64,000 nt of DNA from Caccoplasma_A sp045587545 (GTDB lineage: Bacteria > Bacteroidota > Bacteroidia > Bacteroidales > G3-4614): positions 62,001 to 126,000 of the forward strand of contig JAZNCN010000005.1 in assembly GCA_045587545.1 (NCBI GenBank), written 5' to 3'. Made by a program: the position numbers and the translations under genes. Below, piece by piece: positions 15,039 through 24,242 of this stretch. The stretch's first letter is position 1. Each line of letters opens with the position of its first letter. The notes under the pieces were generated by a model. That model made no database searches and was not told the origin of the DNA. It saw nothing but the letters and a program-made list of their open reading frames with translations.

Positions 15039-18000
15039 TTAATACTCGTCCCAAGCAAGTATTCCTATATCTTCAATTGGTTTGTTGATAAAGGCATTAA
15101 TATATGCTGTAGCAAGACGTGCATTTGTTAGCAATGGTATGTTGTGGTCTATTGCAGATCGACGTATGCGATAACCATTTGTCAATTCGCGTTTGGTATG
15201 ATTTTTAGGAATATTCACAACCAAATCAATTTGATGATTACCAAGAAGGTCAAGAATATTTTCTCCCTCCTCATCGGGCCAGCATACAGGGTGAACTTTA
15301 ATGCCATTTGCATTCAAGAACTCAGCTGTTCCCTCTGTTGCATATAGTTTATAACCACTCTCGGCCAATACTTTGCATGAGTCTAATAAATCAACTTTAC
15401 CACGAGCATCTCCTGACGATACCAATACTGCTTTTGATTTATCAGGGATACGATATCCAACTGAAATCATTGCATTTAACAACGCTTCATCAAAATCAGC
15501 GCCAATACAACCAACCTCTCCTGTTGATGACATATCTACTCCTAATACAGGATCGGCTTTATGCAAGCGGGCAAATGAGAATTGAGATGCTTTAATTCCT
15601 ATATAGTCAATGTCAAATGTTGAAGAGTCGGCTTTCTCAACATGCTCTCCCAACATTATACGGGTTGCTGTGTCAATAAAGTTACGTTTCAGTATTTTTG
15701 AAACAAATGGGAAGCTGCGAGATGCACGCAAGTTACACTCAATAACCTTAACATCATTGTTCTTAGCCAAGTATTGAATATTGAAAGGTCCTGAGATGTT
15801 CAACTCTTTTGCAATCTTCTTACTTATGCGTTTAATGCGACGCACTGTCTCCATATATATTTTTTGAGCAGGGAATACAAGCGTTGCATCTCCTGAGTGA
15901 ACTCCGGCAAACTCAATATGCTCTGATATTGCATACTCTATAACCTCTCCGTTACGAGCCACTGCATCAAACTCTATCTCTTTTGCATTTTGCAAGAACT
16001 CCGATACTACAACGGGGAACTCTTTTGATACCTTAGCAGCTGCTCCTAAAAACTCATACATTGACTCATGGTCGTAACATACATTCATGGCAGCACCTGA
16101 TAACACGTAGCTTGGACGTATCAAAACGGGGAACCCTACCTCCTCAACAAATTTATCAATATCCTCAAAGCTTGTCAACTCTTTCCAACGTGGTTGGTCA
16201 ATTCCCAATGTATCAAGCATTGCTGAGAATTTGTGGCGATTCTCGGCACGGTCAATTGATATAGGAGATGTTCCTAATACAGGTACATGACGGCGATATA
16301 ACTTCATTGCCAGGTTATTTGGTATTTGACCTCCCACTGATACTATAACTCCACGTGGAGTCTCAAGGTCAATAACATCAAGCACGCGTTCATAACTTAA
16401 CTCATCAAAGTATAGTTTATCGCACATATCATAGTCTGTTGATACTGTCTCAGGGTTATAGTTAATCATTATTGATTTGTAACCCAATTTGCGACAAGTA
16501 CTTACTGCGTTTACTGAACACCAGTCAAACTCAACTGAGCTTCCAATACGATATGCTCCTGAACCCAATACCACAATATTTTTGCCAGAATTATAGTCGT
16601 AGGGTATTTGGTGAGCATCTGCTCCGTAAGTCATGTATAAGTAGTTTGTCAAATCGGGATATTCCGATGCTACTGTATTTATACGACAAACTTTTGGAGT
16701 GATATTATTATTTTTACGATGTTCACGAACTCTCAAAACTTCGGGTTCATAGTTGCCATCGGGATTTTCAACATAACGGGCAATTTGGAAGTCGCTAAAT
16801 CCTAAACGTTTTGCCTCAGCCAAAACATCTGCAGGAAGTTCCTCAATACGATTGTATTTTTTCAATACAAGTGTGAAATCAGATATATTCTTCAAGCAAT
16901 TCAAGAACCAAGGATCAATCTTAGTCAACTCCTCAATACGTTCAACACTATATCCCTCTTCTAATGCTTTTGCTATTGCAAATATACGCATATCGGTTGG
17001 GTGAGAAAGAGCATAATCCAAATCGTCAAAAGAGATGTCGCGGTTACCAACAAATCCGTGCATTCCTTGGCCTATCATACGAAGTCCTTTTTGGATTATC
17101 TCCTCAAAACATTTACCTATTGACATTATCTCTCCAACCGATTTCATTGAAGAACCAATCTCACGATCAACACCTGCAAATTTTGTCAAGTCCCAACGAG
17201 GAATCTTCACTATCATATAATCAACAGATGGTGCTACATATGCTGAATTGGGAGTTCCCATTTCTCCGATTTGGTCAAGTGAGTAACCCAATGCCAATTT
17301 GGCTGCAACAAATGCCAAAGGATAACCCGATGCTTTTGATGCCAAAGCCGAACTACGGCTCAAACGAGCATTTATTTCAATAATACGATAGTCGTTTGTA
17401 ACTGCATTGAACGCATATTGAATATTACACTCTCCTACTATACCAATGTGTCGAACAACTTTCTTTGCAATATCTTGCAACATTGTTATCTGCTCTTGTG
17501 TAAGAGATACGATAGGAGCAACTACAATACTCTCTCCTGTATGAATTCCAAGTGGATCGAAATTTTCCATTGGAACTACAGTGAAACAGTGGTCGTTCTT
17601 ATCTCGGATTACCTCAAACTCTATCTCTTTCCAACCTTTTAACGACTCCTCAACAAGAATCTGTTTTGAGTGTGCAAGAGCGCTATCACAAAGAGTTTTA
17701 AACTCCTCTTCATTGTTACAGATACCTGAGCCTAATCCTCCAAGAGCATATGCCGAGCGTACCATTACAGGAAAACCGATGCGATGTGCAACCTCTATCG
17801 CATCTTCCATTGTCTCTACCGCTTGCGATACAGGGGTTTTTGCATCTATCTCATTAAGTTTCTTAACAAACAAATCGCGGTCCTCGGTTATCATAATTGC
17901 CTCAACCGATGTACCAAGAACTTTAACTCCGTATTTCTCAAGAGTTCCGTTCAAATATAGTTCTGTACCGCAGTTCAATGCTGTTTGACCTCCAAATGCA

Positions 18001-18257
18001 AGCAAAATTCCATCGGGACGCTCCTTTTGAATAACTTTCTCTACAAAGTGCGGAGTGATGGGTAGGAAATATACTTTATCTGCCACACCCTCTGAAGTTT
18101 GTATCGTTGCGATATTGGGGTTAATCAATACTGTTGAGATACCCTCTTCTCTTAATGCTTTTAATGCTTGTGAACCTGAATAATCAAACTCTCCGGCTTG
18201 TCCTATCTTTAAAGCTCCTGAACCAAGCAACAATACTTTTTTCATTTTCATCTCCAT
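15039..18257 (-). CDS. carB: Carbamoyl-phosphate synthase large subunit
   Basis: This 1072-residue protein is the usual length for the family. It has two homologous ATP-grasp halves (about 1-400 and 550-940) separated by an oligomerisation domain. The N-terminal Leu-Gly-Ser-Gly-Ala-Leu-Lys-Ile-Gly-Gln motif is repeated in the second half as Leu-Gly-Ser-Gly-Ala-Tyr-Arg-Ile-Gly. A C-terminal MGS-type regulatory domain follows (about 940-1072). It makes carbamoyl phosphate from bicarbonate, ammonia and two ATP for pyrimidine and arginine synthesis. No carA is adjacent in the window. The start may be the Met at residue 5 (Met-Lys-Lys-Val-Leu-Leu-Leu). Confidence 0.95.
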   Translation of the reverse strand: MEMKMKKVLLLGSGALKIGQAGEFDYSGSQALKALREEGISTVLINPNIATIQTSEGVADKVYFLPITPHFVEKVIQKERPDGILLAFGGQTALNCGTELYLNGTLEKYGVKVLGTSVEAIMITEDRDLFVKKLNEIDAKTPVSQAVETMEDAIEVAHRIGFPVMVRSAYALGGLGSGICNNEEEFKTLCDSALAHSKQILVEESLKGWKEIEFEVIRDKNDHCFTVVPMENFDPLGIHTGESIVVAPIVSLTQEQITMLQDIAKKVVRHIGIVGECNIQYAFNAVTNDYRIIEINARLSRSSALASKASGYPLAFVAAKLALGYSLDQIGEMGTPNSAYVAPSVDYMIVKIPRWDLTKFAGVDREIGSSMKSVGEIMSIGKCFEEIIQKGLRMIGQGMHGFVGNRDISFDDLDYALSHPTDMRIFAIAKALEEGYSVERIEELTKIDPWFLNCLKNISDFTLVLKKYNRIEELPADVLAEAKRLGFSDFQIARYVENPDGNYEPEVLRVREHRKNNNITPKVCRINTVASEYPDLTNYLYMTYGADAHQIPYDYNSGKNIVVLGSGAYRIGSSVEFDWCSVNAVSTCRKLGYKSIMINYNPETVSTDYDMCDKLYFDELSYERVLDVIDLETPRGVIVSVGGQIPNNLAMKLYRRHVPVLGTSPISIDRAENRHKFSAMLDTLGIDQPRWKELTSFEDIDKFVEEVGFPVLIRPSYVLSGAAMNVCYDHESMYEFLGAAAKVSKEFPVVVSEFLQNAKEIEFDAVARNGEVIEYAISEHIEFAGVHSGDATLVFPAQKIYMETVRRIKRISKKIAKELNISGPFNIQYLAKNNDVKVIECNLRASRSFPFVSKILKRNFIDTATRIMLGEHVEKADSSTFDIDYIGIKASQFSFARLHKADPVLGVDMSSTGEVGCIGADFDEALLNAMISVGYRIPDKSKAVLVSSGDARGKVDLLDSCKVLAESGYKLYATEGTAEFLNANGIKVHPVCWPDEEGENILDLLGNHQIDLVVNIPKNHTKRELTNGYRIRRSAIDHNIPLLTNARLATAYINAFINKPIEDIGILAWDEY

Positions 18258-18312
18258 ATGTATATATTTTTCTAACGTTTATCTTTATTTTATGGTCCTT
18301 TTGAACCAAATG

Positions 18313-18320
18313 CAAAGATA
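18313..18320 (-). promoter_or_regulatory. Candidate -7 box for carB
   Basis: TATCTTTG on the minus strand fits TANNTTTG and lies about 55 bp before the carB start. A weak -33-like ATTG lies 22 bp upstream. Confidence 0.45.
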
Positions 18321-18456
18321 AAAATATTCTACGATATAACTTCAATTATTTACTATCTTTTTCTATTTTTTTTAAAGTTATTTCTTTTAAGCAAAAGTTT
18401 AATTAAAATTCTCAAGTTTTATGGGCTTTGATGATTGATTTTAGAACACTTTTTTT

Positions 18457-18464
18457 TACCTTTG
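18457..18464 (+). promoter_or_regulatory. Candidate -7 box for glnN
   Basis: TACCTTTG fits the Bacteroidetes -7 consensus, with an ATTG 19 bp upstream as a weak -33. It lies 29 bp before the glnN start codon. The 235-bp divergent region between carB and glnN otherwise shows only AT-rich sequence. Confidence 0.5.
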
Positions 18465-18492
18465 TTGTTTCCTAAAAACAAGAAGTAATATT

Positions 18493-20679
18493 ATGCCCAC
18501 TTCACTAAGATTCAGAGTTATTGAAAATGCGTTTTTAAAACGCCCTGTAGAGGTAAAAATGCCCGAAGAGAGACCTTCGGAGTACTTTGGAAAATATGTT
18601 TTCAATCGTGCAAAAATGCAACAATTTTTACCTAAAGATGTATATATAAATCTTACAAATTCAATAGATAACGACAAGCCTATTAACCGCGATATAGCCG
18701 ATGCTGTTGCCGAAGGAATGAAAAAATGGGCAATAAGTATGGGTGCTACCCATTATACTCACTGGTTTCACCCTTTGACAGAGGGTACTGCCGAAAAGCA
18801 CGATGCCTTTGTTGAGTTGGATAGTGAGGGAAATATGATTGAGCGATTGAGCGGTAAGTTGCTTATCCAACAAGAGCCTGACGCATCGAGTTTTCCGAAT
18901 GGTGGTATCAGAAACACCTTTGAGGCTCGTGGCTACTCAGCTTGGGACCCCTCTTCTCCTGCCTTCATTGTTGACGATACATTATGTATTCCAACAGTGT
19001 TTATTGCATATACAGGTGAATCGCTTGACTACAAAGCACCTCTACTGAAGGCTCTTCATGCAGTGGATAAAGCGGCTGTTGAGGTGTGTAAATATTTTAA
19101 CCCAGAAGTTAAAAAGGTTATTGCCTACCTCGGTTGGGAGCAGGAGTATTTTTTGGTTGATGAAGGATTATATGCCGCTCGCCCCGACCTGTTATTGACA
19201 GGGCGCACTCTTATGGGGCATGAGAGTTCAAAAAACCAACAACTTGATGACCACTATTTTGGTGCTATACCTTCGCGTGTTATAGAGTTTATGAAAGAGG
19301 TTGAGATTGAGTGTCTTAAACTTGGCATTCCTCTAAAGACACGCCATAACGAGGCTGCTCCAAATCAATTTGAGTTTGCCCCTATTTTTGAGGAGTGCAA
19401 CCTTGCAAACGACCACAACCTTTTGATGATGGCAACTATGCGTAAGGTTGCCCGTAATCATGGATTTAGGGTATTACTTCATGAGAAACCTTTTAAAGGT
19501 GTTAACGGTTCGGGTAAACATAACAACTGGTCGCTTGGTACAGACAACGGCATAATGCTTATGTCGCCCGGTAAATCAAAGAACGAAAACCTACGCTTTA
19601 TTACATTTATTGTTAATGTTATTAAGGCGGTTTATAAATATAACGGACTTCTTAAAGCAAGTATATCTTCGGCAACCAATGCTCACCGTTTGGGTGCTGC
19701 TGAAGCACCACCGGCTATTATATCTATATTCCTTGGCTCACACCTTACACAAGTGCTACAACATATTGGTAGCGAGGATTTGGATAACTTGGCAGCTACA
19801 TCAAAGCAAGGTGTAAATTTGGATATTCCTCAAATTCCTGAGTTGCTGATTGATAATACCGACCGCAACAGAACTTCGCCTTTTGCCTTTACAGGTAACC
19901 GTTTTGAGTTCAGAGCAATTGGAGCAGAGGCAAACTGTGCATCGGCAATGATTGCGTTAAACTCGGCAGTTGCAAAACAACTTACAGAGTTTAAACATGA
20001 TGTTGATGAGAAAATTGCAATGGGCATAGATAAGCAAAATGCTATTCTTGCAGTTCTTGGAGAGTATGTCAAAGAGAGTATGGATATATGCTTTGATGGT
20101 AACGGATATAGCGATGAGTGGAGAAAAGAGGCTGAACGCAGAGGATTGGATTGCGAAACAAGTGTTCCTCTAATATTTGACAACTACCTAACCGATGCCA
20201 CAATAGATATGTTCTCTTCGGTTGGTGTTATGACTAAAAAAGAGTTGGAGGCTCGTAACGAAGTTAAGTGGGAGACCTACACAAAGAAAATTCAGATTGA
20301 AGCTCGTGTTCTTGGCGACTTGGCTAAAAACCATGTTATACCTACATCAACAAAATACCAAAGCGAACTTATTGAGAATGCTTATAAACTTAAACTTCTA
20401 TTCCCCGACAAAGCCGATAGCCTTTGCGGTAAGGAGTTAGCAACAATTGAGGATATAGGCACCCGTATTGAGGCTATCAAGGGATTGGTTGATGATATGA
20501 TTGCCGCACGTAAAGAGGCTAACAATATTGAGGATATGCGTGAACGTGCAATTGCTTATCACGATACGGTTGCTCCCTATTTCCAAAAAATCAGAGCTCA
20601 CATCGACCGTCTTGAACTTGTTGTTGATGACAAGATGTGGACTCTGCCCAAATATAGAGAGTTGTTGTTTATTAGGTAA
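18493..20679 (+). CDS. glnN: Glutamine synthetase type III
   Basis: This 728-residue protein matches the GSIII length (about 700-730), far larger than GSI. Signature segments include an N-terminal Lys-Met-Pro-Glu-Glu-Arg-Pro, Thr-His-Trp-Phe-His-Pro-Leu-Thr near 97-104, the Glu-rich metal motif Arg-His-Asn-Glu-Ala-Ala-Pro-Asn-Gln-Phe-Glu near 281-291, and Gly-Lys-His-Asn-Asn-Trp-Ser near 339-345. It joins ammonia to glutamate with ATP and is the main ammonia-assimilation GS in Bacteroidales. It is monocistronic and divergent from carB, an enzyme that also consumes ammonia or glutamine nitrogen. Confidence 0.95.
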   Translation: MPTSLRFRVIENAFLKRPVEVKMPEERPSEYFGKYVFNRAKMQQFLPKDVYINLTNSIDNDKPINRDIADAVAEGMKKWAISMGATHYTHWFHPLTEGTAEKHDAFVELDSEGNMIERLSGKLLIQQEPDASSFPNGGIRNTFEARGYSAWDPSSPAFIVDDTLCIPTVFIAYTGESLDYKAPLLKALHAVDKAAVEVCKYFNPEVKKVIAYLGWEQEYFLVDEGLYAARPDLLLTGRTLMGHESSKNQQLDDHYFGAIPSRVIEFMKEVEIECLKLGIPLKTRHNEAAPNQFEFAPIFEECNLANDHNLLMMATMRKVARNHGFRVLLHEKPFKGVNGSGKHNNWSLGTDNGIMLMSPGKSKNENLRFITFIVNVIKAVYKYNGLLKASISSATNAHRLGAAEAPPAIISIFLGSHLTQVLQHIGSEDLDNLAATSKQGVNLDIPQIPELLIDNTDRNRTSPFAFTGNRFEFRAIGAEANCASAMIALNSAVAKQLTEFKHDVDEKIAMGIDKQNAILAVLGEYVKESMDICFDGNGYSDEWRKEAERRGLDCETSVPLIFDNYLTDATIDMFSSVGVMTKKELEARNEVKWETYTKKIQIEARVLGDLAKNHVIPTSTKYQSELIENAYKLKLLFPDKADSLCGKELATIEDIGTRIEAIKGLVDDMIAARKEANNIEDMRERAIAYHDTVAPYFQKIRAHIDRLELVVDDKMWTLPKYRELLFIR

Positions 20680-21004
20680 AGCCTCACCCCTACCACTCTC
20701 CCGTAGAGAGGGGAGCAAATGTATTTTGAGGATAAAAGAAATATTAATACATTTGTAAAAACATAATATACGAGTAGTGAATTATAGAATTAATTCCTAA
20801 CACCTAATTAACAAACCATTGTTTGTTGAATCTGCTCTTGCTCAACAATGTTAAAAACAAGGTTTCATTGTATTTGCTTAGATGCAGATTTATTGCAAAG
20901 CCTTGAACTAATTTTTAATTAAAAAAATAGATTTTGCCTATGAAACATAACGTATAGTCTGATACGTACATTATAAACATATTGGAAAAAGCGTTTTAGC
21001 AATT
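20680..21004. other. Intergenic region without a gene
   Basis: After glnN there is a short imperfect inverted repeat (around 20682-20716, CCCCT...AGGGG with a CTCTC/GAGAG core) that may act as a terminator, although no T-run follows. The remainder is AT-rich. I see no convincing ORF. The sequence before 21005 may hold the promoter of the structured RNA. Confidence 0.4.
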
Positions 21005-21135
21005 ATTCTTTCTTCCTAAAAGTTTGGCGACTAAAAAGACAGAAAGGAGTAATAGTTAAGATGCTCGTACTATATCAGTACGGGCTTTTAGTTATTCTTC
21101 TGTCGAGGTTATGCCAAACACCATAGGAAGAGAAT
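21005..21135 (+). ncRNA. ssrS: Rod-like structured RNA, 6S RNA candidate
   Basis: Four nested pairings make a single long interrupted hairpin of 131 nt: ATTCTT-CTTCCT (21005-21017) with AGGAAGAGAAT (21125-21135); GTTTGGC (21022-21028) with GCCAAAC (21113-21119); GACAGAA (21038-21044) with TTCTGTC (21098-21104); and GCTCGTACT (21063-21071) with AGTACGGGC (21077-21085). Internal bulges separate the helices, as in 6S RNA, which traps RNA polymerase by mimicking an open promoter. No ORF of note overlaps it. Identity as 6S is inference from shape; ends may extend on either side. Confidence 0.45.
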
Positions 21136-21245
21136 ATACTAAAGGTTCCGTGCTTTTTTTATGTGCGTATTCCTTTTTATTTTCAGGAACACGGAGTAAA
21201 CCGAAAAGCCGATAAGTGAGTAGGGAATATTTTTATTATTTTTTT

Positions 21246-21626
21246 ATGAAAAAGATTATTTTATTTGTTATAGCAATATTTACATTTGTCGGAGCTTATG
21301 CAGTAGGACCTAATCTACAAGACATAACATTAAGAAATAGCAGAGGTGAAACATTAGATTTCTATGCTGATCGCAGCAACAAGGTAGTATATAAAGCACC
21401 CGGTACCAATTATTCTCGAGGAGGAACATTCTATGTTGGTTCCACTATTAGTTCGAGAGATGGTTGGGTAGAAGCCCGATTTTCTGTAGAAATAGCAATG
21501 AGCTATGGACTGAAAAAACTTTCTGGTACAATTTATTACCGTCGTTCAAATGGTCATGTTTCTTATGTTACCTTAGACGGAAGTAGATTTAGTTCATCTT
21601 CCAGAAGTGTAGCACCAAGAAGATAA
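21246..21626 (+). CDS. Small exported protein of unknown function
   Basis: The protein has 126 residues from the ATG at 21246. The frame is open to a further ATG at 21216, but the upstream residues are aromatic and unlike a signal peptide, whereas Met-Lys-Lys-Ile-Ile-Leu-Phe begins a good signal sequence ending near Ala-Tyr-Ala. The mature part is basic at the C-terminus (Ser-rich, Arg-Arg) and beta-rich, with several Tyr and Gly residues. I do not recognise it. It follows the 6S-like RNA and ends in a clear terminator. Confidence 0.6.
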   Translation: MKKIILFVIAIFTFVGAYAVGPNLQDITLRNSRGETLDFYADRSNKVVYKAPGTNYSRGGTFYVGSTISSRDGWVEARFSVEIAMSYGLKKLSGTIYYRRSNGHVSYVTLDGSRFSSSSRSVAPRR

Positions 21627-21640
21627 TAATAAATCTAAAA

Positions 21641-21674
21641 GATAAAAACGGAGGTCTATACTTCCGTTTTTATC
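21641..21674. terminator. Terminator of the small exported protein gene
   Basis: A 14-bp stem GATAAAAACGGAGG/CTTCCGTTTTTATC with a 6-nt loop lies 15 bp after the stop codon. Confidence 0.75.
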
Positions 21675-21744
21675 TGAAGTATTATATTAGCTATTTGTAT
21701 TATTAGTTCCATTGGTCTAATTAGACTAATTGGTTTTATAAGAG

Positions 21745-21778
21745 AAACGGAGTTGCTTCAAAAAATGCAACTCCGTTT
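21745..21778. terminator. Second hairpin, possible terminator
   Basis: A perfect 12-bp stem AAACGGAGTTGC/GCAACTCCGTTT with a 10-nt loop lies 70 bp past the first terminator. It may be a backup terminator or part of a repeat. Confidence 0.5.
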
Positions 21779-21829
21779 AAACTAACAACTAAGGTGTGCG
21801 TAGCGCCACAACTAAAAACTAACAACTGC

Positions 21830-22118
21830 GGACAGAGCATATTTTGACGGACACACGATCGTGTGTCCCTACTTGCATAGTTACAGAATTTTACCCCCCA
21901 ATTTATCTGTTTATAAACGTCTTAATGTAGGGACGTACCATGGTACGTCCGAAAAAACAACCAAAATCAGGGAAATACATTGATACCCTTTTCGGCGGAA
22001 ACAGCATGCTGTGTCCCTACTTTATTTGTTATAAATTCTTATTCTAAAAACTGATAGCTAACAGCTGAAAACTGATAACTTTTGATACTCTTTTCGGCGG
22101 ACAGAGCATGCTCTGTCC
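21830..22118. repeat. Cluster of short palindromic repeats (REP-like)
   Basis: Four 20-bp palindromes occur: 21849-21868 (GGACACACGATCGTGTGTCC), 21931-21950 (GGACGTACCATGGTACGTCC), 21997-22016 (GCATGC core, one mismatched pair) and 22099-22118 (GGACAGAGCATGCTCTGTCC). A half copy lies at 21830-21840. Flanks are shared: TTTTCGGC before and CTACTT after, with the second copy inverted. The outer GGAC/GTCC is constant while the inner bases change but stay self-complementary. No gene is seen in this 550-bp gap. Confidence 0.8.
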
Positions 22119-22177
22119 CTACTTATTTGGTTACAAAATTCCTAATTCTTCATTGTGGCACAGCCACGAACTAATTC

Positions 22178-23203
22178 CTAATTAAAACTAACAACTCTTT
22201 TAACCTTCCCTGATGTGGTTTCTGCAAATTGGGGTAGGAATTTTATCTGTTTGGGAGATTTATGTTTTGGTAGTTGCTCTTTTAGTATTGCTAAAAGTTG
22301 GTGCTGTTTTTCATTGCTCCACTCCTCTCCCTCTATTACAAGAGTGCAGACCTCACCCCAAACGGTATCGGGAGTGCCAATTACATAGAAGCGTTGTGAG
22401 ATATATGGCTCTATGAGTTTTTCTATCTCCTCCGGGAATATCTTTACTCCTCCCGAGTTTATTACATTATCGTAACGTCCTCGCCAAATGAAATGAGTGT
22501 TATCGATTAGCGTTACTATGTCGTTTGTTACCAATCTCTTAACAGATAGGTGGGGTACATTTATTACCAAACACTCTCTATCATCTTGCTCAAAGGTTAC
22601 TCCGTTTAGCGCAAAATACTCTTTGTCTGCCCCTATCTTACGCAGTGCAACGTGCGAAAGTGTTTCGGTCATTCCGTATGTTGCATAGGCATTTACCGAT
22701 GTTTCAGAGATTTGCTTTTCGGTTGCAAAATCGAGCGGTGCTCCGCCTATTATAAGGTTATCTATTTTTGAGAGTTGTTGTAACGAAACAGTATCATTTA
22801 AAACATTTATCACTTGCGAAGGCACCATTGCAGAGAGGGTTATTCTGCTTTGCAATGGCTGTTGCAGTGGGTTTGACGATGGCTTCTGTTCAATCATCTC
22901 TGCTCCTGCCTCCAACCAACGCACTATCATCATTTTTCCTGCTATATAGTTGGGAGATAGTGATAACAGAAATGTTGAGGTTGGATTGATATTGAAGAAG
23001 GCATTTGTCATTCGGGCAGATGCTCTCATATCGTTTTTTAGGAGTTGTATGGTTTTGGGCGTGCCTGTTGAGCCTGATGTTTGTGCTGTCATATAGTGGC
23101 TATCACTGAACCACTCCGACACAAACTTTGCAAACTCCGGTGTAACTTTGGAGCATAATTCTTCAACAGAGTGTACTATTTTACCATTTATCTTAAACTC
23201 CAT
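22178..23203 (-). CDS. menE: o-Succinylbenzoate-CoA ligase
   Basis: This 341-residue acyl-CoA synthetase of the ANL superfamily activates o-succinylbenzoate for menaquinone synthesis. The phosphate-binding loop Thr-Ser-Gly-Ser-Thr-Gly-Thr-Pro-Lys is near 42-50. Further motifs are Tyr-Gly-Met-Thr-Glu-Thr (about 175-180), Trp-Arg-Gly-Arg-Tyr-Asp (about 241-246) and the C-terminal catalytic Lys in Ser-Gly-Lys-Val-Lys. It is shorter than the enteric enzyme (about 450 aa), which is normal for Bacteroidetes. It is the last gene of the men operon, 1 bp after menC. Confidence 0.9.
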   Translation of the reverse strand: MEFKINGKIVHSVEELCSKVTPEFAKFVSEWFSDSHYMTAQTSGSTGTPKTIQLLKNDMRASARMTNAFFNINPTSTFLLSLSPNYIAGKMMIVRWLEAGAEMIEQKPSSNPLQQPLQSRITLSAMVPSQVINVLNDTVSLQQLSKIDNLIIGGAPLDFATEKQISETSVNAYATYGMTETLSHVALRKIGADKEYFALNGVTFEQDDRECLVINVPHLSVKRLVTNDIVTLIDNTHFIWRGRYDNVINSGGVKIFPEEIEKLIEPYISQRFYVIGTPDTVWGEVCTLVIEGEEWSNEKQHQLLAILKEQLPKHKSPKQIKFLPQFAETTSGKVKRVVSFN

Positions 23204-23204
23204 T

Positions 23205-24242
23205 TTATATTGCGGTTAAATTCCAATCGTGGTTTTTAGAGTGGTATAGTTTATCTCCCTCAATATAGAGCGGAGAAGTTATATTGTTTGTATAGAGTTG
23301 CCCTGTTCCCAAACCCTGTGGCATTGTAGGATTTTTTGCTGATACCCATTGTGCTATGGCATTTAAACCGATGTTTGACTCTAATGCTGATGTTGCCCAC
23401 CAATCTATTCCTCGTTCACAAGCAAGGGTTATCCACTCATCACTACTTGCAAAGCCTCCTGCCAACGAGGGTTTAAGGATTATATATTGCGGTTTTATAG
23501 TGTCTAACAACTCTTTTTTTGCCTCACTCTCAACTACCCCTATCAACTCCTCATCTAAAGCAATTGGTATTGGTGAGTTTTTGCAAACTTCTGACATTGC
23601 CTTATAGTTGCCCTGCTTTATTGGTTGCTCTATTGAGTGAATATCAAATTGTGAGAGTATCTCTAATTTTGAGAGTGCTTCTATGGGATAGAATGCTCCG
23701 TTTGCATCTAAACGTAGTTCCAATATATCTTTTGGAAAACGGTTGCGAATAGATTTTATAAGTTCTATTTCAGAGGCAAAATCAATGCCCCCTATTTTTA
23801 GTTTCAGACATTTAAAGCCTTGTGAGAGTTTTTGGGATATTCGCTCTGCCATCTGCTCTTTGTTGCCCATCCATATCAGGCCGTTGATACGGATACCCTC
23901 TTCGCCACGAGTGAATGGTGTATCGTATAGCAGAGATTTGCCTCCGCTGTTTAAGTCTTGTATGGCTGTTTCAATGCCAAAGAGTATTGAACTCCACGAT
24001 TTCAGTTGCAATAAATCAATATTGTTTATATTGGCACATACCTCTGAAAGTTTCTCTTCGTACTCGAGACAGTCCTCTGCACTTAAGCCACGAAACAGAG
24101 AGGCTTCGCCCACCCCAAAGAGTGTGGGATTTTCATCGTCCCACACCTTTATGAAATAGGTATCTTTTGTAAGGAGTGTGTTGCGCGATGTTATTGCAGC
24201 CTCCTTAAATATAAGACTATATTTTTTATACTCTGCCCTCAT
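23205..24242 (-). CDS. menC: o-Succinylbenzoate synthase
   Basis: This 345-residue enolase-superfamily enzyme dehydrates SHCHC to o-succinylbenzoate. Motifs are Leu-Lys-Leu-Lys-Ile-Gly (about 145-150, catalytic Lys), Leu-Arg-Leu-Asp-Ala-Asn-Gly (metal Asp), the Ser-Ile-Glu-Gln-Pro metal Glu, Ala-Leu-Asp-Glu and a Lys in Leu-Lys-Pro-Ser. The start overlaps the menB stop by one base, so translation is likely coupled. Confidence 0.9.
   Translation of the reverse strand: MRAEYKKYSLIFKEAAITSRNTLLTKDTYFIKVWDDENPTLFGVGEASLFRGLSAEDCLEYEEKLSEVCANINNIDLLQLKSWSSILFGIETAIQDLNSGGKSLLYDTPFTRGEEGIRINGLIWMGNKEQMAERISQKLSQGFKCLKLKIGGIDFASEIELIKSIRNRFPKDILELRLDANGAFYPIEALSKLEILSQFDIHSIEQPIKQGNYKAMSEVCKNSPIPIALDEELIGVVESEAKKELLDTIKPQYIILKPSLAGGFASSDEWITLACERGIDWWATSALESNIGLNAIAQWVSAKNPTMPQGLGTGQLYTNNITSPLYIEGDKLYHSKNHDWNLTAI

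Noticed and set aside
15144..17988. Several plus-strand ORFs inside carB
   Set aside because: Antisense shadows of a strongly conserved gene on the minus strand, without recognisable domains.
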